Assembly (NCBI RefSeq): GCF_954871325.1 | Contig: NC_088778.1 | Coordinates: 16,457,666-16,521,665 of the forward strand | DNA length: 64,000 nucleotides | Direction: 5' to 3' | Source of the DNA: Gordionus sp. m RMFG-2023 | Taxonomy: Eukaryota > Nematomorpha > Gordioida > Chordodea > Parachordodidae | Shown: one piece after another, positions 57,950-64,000 of the stretch | How positions within the stretch are numbered: the first letter of the stretch is position 1 | How the letters are laid out: each line of letters opens with the position of its first letter | Program-made: the position numbers and the translations under genes | Notes under the pieces: model-generated | Seen by the model: only the letters and a program-made list of their open reading frames with translations | Database searches by the model: none | Told to the model about the DNA's origin: nothing

Positions 57950-57957
57950 CATAATAT

Positions 57958-59580
57958 CAATGCATTTATAAATCAAATTAATAAAATCATATTTTAATTA
58001 TAAAATAATTTAAAAAATATATCGGCTTCGTTTAAAAAGCTACCAATTGGTTATATTTACAATGAAACAAATTTATTCTCTATTTTAAGCTGTAAAGATG
58101 AACAGAGTTGTACCATTTTTTGTTAATCCTTATTAACAATGAATTTTTAAATTTCAGTTGCATATTAACAGCATGTAGCTTACTCCCTAAATGTGAAATC
58201 AAGCCTAAATATGCCCCTTCCACCCCCAAAAATAATCCCTTTTAAAATAGGATTTTATAATTTGTATTTAAAAAATATTTTTTTAAAGGATGATTTTAAA
58301 ATATCAATGGCTGGTCTTCGAGTTAGCAATCTAATGGGGATATGGTATAACAATTCATATCATTCCAGATCATACCAGTCAACCTAATCTTTTAATTCGA
58401 TTACCTGCTTAGTAGATAAACTAAAAAATACACTCCATACAATAATTTCAACGTCAAAGGATAATATATTCACGGCTTTTTTACATGAATTGTGTAAAAT
58501 ATGACAAAAAGAAATACAGCCAACCGGTATTAGGTTGGCATTGTGCTGCCTCTATTCGGTAAAAAGGCTCTGATTTTCCAAAATTCACTGATGAAATTTT
58601 AAAATTGCAGAAGGAGTAAAAATTGCAGGAGACTTTTTACTAAGGTTGCCCTGCCTGGTCTGTATTTTAAAAACAAAGCCTAATTCGAAATATATGTAGT
58701 TGAACATCAAAATAAAAAAGGGATAGGCCGGGAATTGCAGACTTCTATATAATATATCCAATCGACTATCTGATCGAAAATAATTTAAAATATGGCAAAA
58801 TAAAATTTAGGAGAGACAAATAAAATATAGGTAATGATGATAACAATATTATACTAAAATTTGTATTTGCTAACATTGTTAACTAACAGTGTCCCTTTCC
58901 TTTTCAAGAATTAAAAAGTTTTTACTAAGTAACAAATAAAAACAGGTAAACATCCTTCAAATATAATATTTTTTTGCATACAAAGTATTTATTAGCACGC
59001 TCATTTTTATAAAGCACATCAATATCCAACCAATCATGTTAATGTTAAAAAATATTTAGATATAAAGTAAAGTTGTAAAATATGGTTTTGAAGTTAATTT
59101 ACCATTCCTCATTCGATTTAATTAAATTTATTTTTATTCAACATTGCCACTAATAAAAATTTTCCCATTCTATAATGCTGTTTAAAAAATCCTATAAGAA
59201 TTTTCAATTTGCACTTTACGTGATAATAAAATATTGATTGATATCTTTCTAAAAAAACATCTATCAAATATGAAATATATTATTATTTATTAATAAAACA
59301 TGGAATTGGTATATAAAAATGGTCAATAGAATATAATTTTAAAAAATTCAATCTTTAACGTCACCAATACCATCGGGGAGAATTGCAAACATGGCTTCAG
59401 ATTCTGGCAAACAAGGAGAATCATATATTTTGCAAATACGAGTATCGCCTCTTCCTTTTCTTAAATAGAGCCTTGTGATTATAAGAATAATATGAATAAA
59501 TAAAATATCCATATATTTTTAAAAAAAATTGGTTTTCTATTTTTTGTTTCTCATATTTTTTTATTGCATTCGCTTAAACG
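57958..59580. other. Unassigned; possible upstream part of the interrupted hAT gene
   Basis: The minus strand around 58560-58480 reads RIEAAQCQPNTGWLYFFL, and a moderately GC-rich patch spans 58290-58720. This might be the front of the hAT whose C-terminus lies at 55944-56331, but no diagnostic motif was found. Confidence 0.35.
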
Positions 59581-59585
59581 GTTTC

Positions 59586-59775
59586 CCATTCAAAAAAGGA
59601 AAAAGGTCAATCATAAAAGGAAAAGGTTCACTCAAAAAGGCCCGATCAAAAAAGGAAAAGTTCCAAAGACATAAAAAAAAGTCTGATCAAAAAAGGAAAA
59701 GTGTCAAACAAAAAAGAAAAAGGTTCAATCAAAAAAGTAAAAGTGTCAATTAAAAAAGGAAAATTCCCAAAAGGA
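59586..59775 (+). repeat. Purine-rich tandem repeat, unit about 21 bp
   Basis: Repeats of GGAAAAGTGTCAATCAAAAA and variants, about eight times. The open frame across it is Lys/Ser-rich only because of the repeat. A pyrimidine-rich stretch, 59790-60130, follows directly. Confidence 0.75.
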
Positions 59776-59936
59776 AAGGAAAATTGTTATTTTTTTAAAA
59801 AAAATTCTTGTCATTTTTTCTTAAATTTCTATTTATTTTTATCATTCCTTCATATTTTATTTCTAACTTTTTGCGATTTCTTTACTTTATTTTTCTTACT
59901 ATATCTTTTCTCAATTTATTTTTCCTCTTATTTTTG

Positions 59937-60580
59937 ATAATTCACTTTTGTCTATATAAAAATAATTTATAAATTTTTCCTGTTATTTTTCTTCACTTCT
60001 TCTACTCCAATTTTTAATTCTTTCCTCTTTTTTCATCCTACATAACAACCTTTTCAATCTCTTTAAGTCATTTTTAATCTTTATTTTTCTGATCTTTTCT
60101 CAATTTTTTTTCTTCTCATTTTTGATAATGCTTTTTCGTAATTATTTTTAATTTTCACTTAATTTTTATTTCTCAATGGCAGACAATTTTTTTATTAGAA
60201 TTTTTTACATATCAAATTATTTAATTACAATAGAATTAAATTAATTGTTTGGTTATAATGAACCTTTTTAAAATTAAATAAGTTTGAACTGTAATACCAA
60301 GAGATATGTAAATTAATATTTATAATCATTTTTAAATTCTTATTTTTAAAATTTTAATATTTATGCAAAAAGCATTCAATATTTTTGAGCAAGTAAATAA
60401 TTTTTTGTAATTATTTTAATACTATATTCTTTGATTTATGAATAATTAAACGTAAAATGAGGTAAATGTTATAATCTTTTTTTGTCATTTTCCATTTGTT
60501 GAGTATATATTTAAAAAGAAATTTTGTTTTAAAAAACAAAATTATGCAGATATGGTATAAACAAGGGTAAAAACATTAAC
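59937..60580. other. Low-complexity T-rich then AT-rich DNA
   Basis: TTTTTC and CTTCTTTT runs to about 60170, then plain AT-rich sequence. No gene seen. Confidence 0.5.
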
Positions 60581-60589
60581 AGTGAAACA

Positions 60590-61380
60590 AAAGCTCTAAT
60601 AATTGTTGCGTTAAAAAAGCAGTGACAAATATTAAATACTCCCATCTATGGAATAAAATATTCATGTGCATGCAAGAAATTAGATCAAGAACAAGAAGAA
60701 TATATATTAAATTGTATAATTTTGGATTGCACTTTATCCTTAAAAGGGTTATGTGAAATGATTATAGAGAGATATGATGTAAAAATATCAAAAAAATAAG
60801 GTATTAAGGTTAATCTCAGGATTTATAGCTTTAAAAGAGTATCACAACGTTCAATTAGAGAAAATAATCTATCGAGATTCGCAAAGAATACGCGAATTGG
60901 TTTGTAGATGTAGCATATATGAAAGAAAAATTTATATTTATCGATGAGAGCGGGTTTTCAATATCAATGAGGCGGTTATATGAATATTCACAAATAAATA
61001 AAAAGGCTATTAAAAATGTTCAAGTGATAAAGACAATGAATTATACTATCATTGCTGATCTCACAATTGCAGGAATATTCAGATGATGGCCCCTGCAACG
61101 TTATATACTTACCAACTTTGTAAATGAAATATAAAATCATTTTGAAGAAGGAGCATGATGAATATGATTGAAGGATAATGTTCCATTTCATTTTAACCAT
61201 ACAATTAAGGAAGCGATATAAAGAAGAGAGTATACAATAAATTATTTATCACCTTACACTCCATATCTTATTGTAAGGATTTTGTCAGAAATCAAAATCC
61301 CAATAACGAGGAAGAACTAATTCGTTTCATAGAGGATGCTATTATTCTAGAAATATGGAGACCTATATTCCAAAATGTAT
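60590..61380 (+). pseudogene. Tc1-like (IS630/DDE_3) transposase pseudogene
   Basis: Near 60700-60800 the text LNCIILDCTLSLKGLCEMII then ERYDVKISKK resembles the helix-turn-helix region of Tc1-like transposases. Near 60930 comes FIFIDESGFSISMRRLYEYS, the first catalytic Asp block (F-DE-gf----rr-ygyS). Near 61170 comes DNVPFHFNHTIKEAI, the second Asp block (DN-..H). Near 61240 comes YTINYLSPYTPYL, the last block before the third acidic residue (fLPpYSPdLN). Several stops and frame slips mark it as dead. Inverted ends and a TA duplication were not found. Confidence 0.82.
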
Positions 61381-61479
61381 AAGAGGGGAGATTATTAATG
61401 ATTAAATTTTTGTCTAACTGTATAATGCATATAAAAGAATTCTGGGCGAAAATATTTAGTTTAATTAGTGTTCTACCGA

Positions 61480-61710
61480 ATTAACGACTGAAATATCTCA
61501 CAATCAGGGTTGCCAAAAATGAATGGATTGATCTGTGCGAAAAATTTCTTACTGAATGGAATATTTCACAATCAGGATGCCAAAAATGATTAGATTTAAC
61601 AGATTTTGTAAAAAAAAATTGGGGCTCCGCCTCCATACTCTCCTTTTTACAGTCTTCGACTGTAGCTTTTTTTTTTACTAGTCCTTTTTTCAAACAAATA
61701 GTTATCATTT
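61480..61710. repeat. Duplication of about 70 bp followed by hairpins
   Basis: CACAATCAGG followed by TGCCAAAAATGA occurs at about 61500 and 61570. Then come GGGGCTCCGCCTCC and the hairpin ACAGTC-TTC-GACTGT near 61650-61665. Probably part of an unidentified non-coding element. Confidence 0.5.
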
Positions 61711-62008
61711 TTAATGCCAACTATTTATTTGAAACGATTCTGAGTTTAAAAAGGACCATGCCACTAAAAAAAGCTATACAATTGTATTGTATTAAATAAA
61801 TTATAAATACTTCAAAAAATGATATCATCTAGATTATATTTGTTTATAATTTTTATTAAAACATTCTCAAATAAAATTAATATCATTTTTATACTACAGT
61901 AAAAATTAATTCTATTAATGGTCAAACTTTGGTCTGCGGATGAAAATGAATTTTTTCAAATATTATTTATAGTCTGACTAAAGAATTCGCTCGAATAAAT
62001 CAATCTAA

Positions 62009-62290
62009 GGCTGCATTCAAAAGACGGATCCGTTTTTTACATCCGTTCCGTCAAAAGTCAATCTCATTAAAAATGATATATATTGATTTTCATTTTTAAA
62101 AAATTATAAGTAACGTTATAAAGCTCTATAAAATTTGCCGGATCAAAAAGTCAAAATGTTTTGACTTTAAAATTTGCCGGATCCTTTTTAAGACGGAAGG
62201 TATCGGAACGGAAGCACTATGAACATATATATCATTTTTAATGAGATTGACTTTTGACGGAACGGATCCGTCTCCACTTTGAATGCAGCC
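62009..62290. mobile_element. Harbinger-type MITE with long inverted ends
   Basis: 282 bp. The ends GGCTGCATTCAAA and (reverse complement) GGCTGCATTCAAAG extend into about 70-bp inverted repeats sharing GACGGATCCGTT, GTTCCGTCAAAAGTCAATCT and ATTAAAAATGATATATAT. Flanked by TAA at 62006-62008 and 62291-62293, the 3-bp target typical of PIF/Harbinger elements. Non-coding. Confidence 0.88.
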
Positions 62291-62293
62291 TAA

Positions 62294-64000
62294 TAAGAAA
62301 CTGAATCGTAGCATATCTGCAATGTTGACTATTAGGATATAAAAATAAGATAATTGTGCGTATATGGGATAATTAATACGATATAAAATCGCATATTGTT
62401 TTTTTATTTAATGTAATTTCTTTAGTCAAGTTAAAATTGATATATTTTAATTTTGATATGAAATTTTACAAGATATAATGTGTAAAGGAAGGTTAATATA
62501 GATTAATTCGATTTTAAATAATTAAAATTTATAATCTTTTAATTTTATTTAAATTTTGAGTAGCTTTCAATAGTAGCTGGGCTAATTTTGATATTATAAT
62601 ATCTAATTCGAGTTGCGGGTAATACTCATTTGCTACTTTAAAAAAATGAATAAGAGATATTATATATCTCCTAAACGCAGGCACACTTCCACCAAGCCAA
62701 TGATAATATTACCCATTAAATATTTATATTTTTTAGCAAAAATGGGAACCAACATAAGCGAAAATAGGAAACTAAATTAAAATTAGCAAATTTAATTTCA
62801 AGCATAATCTTGCATCATATTCATATCGCACACCCCCCCCCCCAACAGGGCAAAATAACTGCCCCAAATAATATTTTTAAGTAATTATTGTTTGTAGTGT
62901 ATAATTTAGATATTTATGTTATAAATAATCTGACATGAAAATACTAATATCTGAAAGTTTTTAGGTTATAAGCTTTGCCTATAGCCATTTAAAATTGCTA
63001 AAATATGACATTTAAACAATATTTATTCATTTAATATATAATTTGAGATTAAATTATTTCCTTTGGCGCCTTAGGGAACTTTTATTAGAAACGGTATTTT
63101 GCTAATTTACAATTAAATTTTCCAATATACCATTACATTCGTTAGTTTATCATATAATTTGAGTATTTGAGTCTGGTCCTTTGGCACTTTTGCGATATGG
63201 CATAGGCGAAGCGTATGTAGACCATATTTTTATTATTCGAATAGTAGTGATAACAAATCGAATAATAATAAAAATTAATGACAGATAGAAAATAAAATTT
63301 GTTTGTTTTAATATTTTTTAATCAATTTATAAATATTGATTCTACTAGAATATTTTTTGGGGCCCTCATCTATGCTCATTTATGAAATTTTCTTATTATA
63401 AATTAATTTTTGAAACGTTTTTATAAGAAAAAAACATTTTGACTTAACTTTAAACAAATTTTTTCCCTACATAAAAAAGATATAAAGTAAAATCAAAGCT
63501 AACTATAATTTAAAAATAAATGATGAGAAAATAAGATTGACAGTTTTCGGACACATTTTTCTGTTTTAAAATGAGAATGATAATAATTTTAAGCATATAA
63601 CAGTCTTTATATTTTATTGATATTAATTATTCAAAAAATATAATTTTTATAAGAAGATAATAAATAAAATAGACCTACCCCAAAAATAGACCGAATAACG
63701 AATTAATAATTATATTTGATTCAAATTTTATAAATAATTTAAAAAATAATATTTGACAAATCAAATCCTTCTCGTTAATCGATCGAATAATTCAAAACTT
63801 CGTATAAAATATTTAAATTTAAAAAATTTGTTGATTTTTTCCAAAAATTACAATAAAATATATTATCAAATAAAGTTTTTTTTAAAAAATTTAAGCACCA
63901 TTATCTTACTATAAACACTAAGAGCATGGTAGTTTTACAAGCAATGGGAATTGGACAAAGTAAAATATTTTTATGAATTTAGAGGACATTTTTTCCATTG
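62294..64000. other. AT-rich DNA, no gene seen
   Basis: Contains a poly-C run at 62831-62842 and a GC-richer patch at 63170-63220 (TCCTTTGGCACTTTTGCGAT). Neither could be assigned. Confidence 0.5.

Noticed and set aside
59529-59937. Lys-rich and Phe-rich plus-strand frames
   Set aside because: Products of a purine-rich tandem repeat and a T-rich tract; no protein-like composition.
1-64000. tRNA, rRNA and telomere or centromere satellites
   Set aside because: No cloverleaf boxes, rRNA cores or telomeric repeats were recognised by eye; a covariance-model search could still find a tRNA I missed.

Overview
This is an AT-rich eukaryotic stretch made almost entirely of transposable elements. The one clear host gene, a thioredoxin at 17677-18172, is cut by four introns of only 41-50 nt. 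The animal-like thioredoxin, the RTE-type LINE tail and the mix of hAT, piggyBac, Tc1-like, Harbinger-type and Ty3/gypsy elements point to an invertebrate animal with compact introns. The species cannot be fixed from the sequence, and no bacterial or organellar signal is present.

Layout. 0-10.6 kb: the N-terminus of a hAT transposase running off the left edge, a decayed piggyBac gene (912-2560), a hAT gene on the minus strand (about 3640-9110) split by a young Ty3/gypsy element (5454-8392), and a truncated LINE. 10.6-18.8 kb: an old LTR fossil (11604-13783) and the main host island. The island holds an unidentified multi-exon membrane-protein gene on the minus strand (14221-15310) and the thioredoxin gene, with a duplicated segment next to both. 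One duplicate is split by a hAT element (15677-17518) that itself carries a small element. 18.8-28.4 kb: decayed hAT copies, a 1757-bp hAT with an internal 413-bp MITE (22014-23770), a nearly complete 3.5-kb hAT (24447-27968) and a retroelement fragment. 28.9-37.8 kb: an 8.9-kb Ty3/gypsy fossil whose middle holds a 4268-bp fold-back transposon (30163-34430). 37.9-48 kb: more hAT elements and a pyrimidine-rich 2.7-kb block between direct repeats. 48.2-54.1 kb: a three-layer nest of hAT-type element, piggyBac and a second fold-back-like structure. 54-64 kb: hAT remains, a Tc1-like pseudogene, a Harbinger-type MITE and unassigned AT-rich DNA.

Many insertions still show matching target-site duplications (8 bp for hAT, TTAA for piggyBac, 5 bp for LTR elements, TAA for the Harbinger MITE), so the order of insertion can be read directly. 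The strongest candidate for something undescribed is the fold-back element at 30163-34430. It has hAT-type ends and an 8-bp duplication but no transposase. Its giant inverted arms are built from a 13-bp array and a 119-bp array whose every unit carries the palindrome TGACAATTGTCA. Its first dozen terminal bases match the element at 48238-54148, which suggests a shared mobilising transposase.
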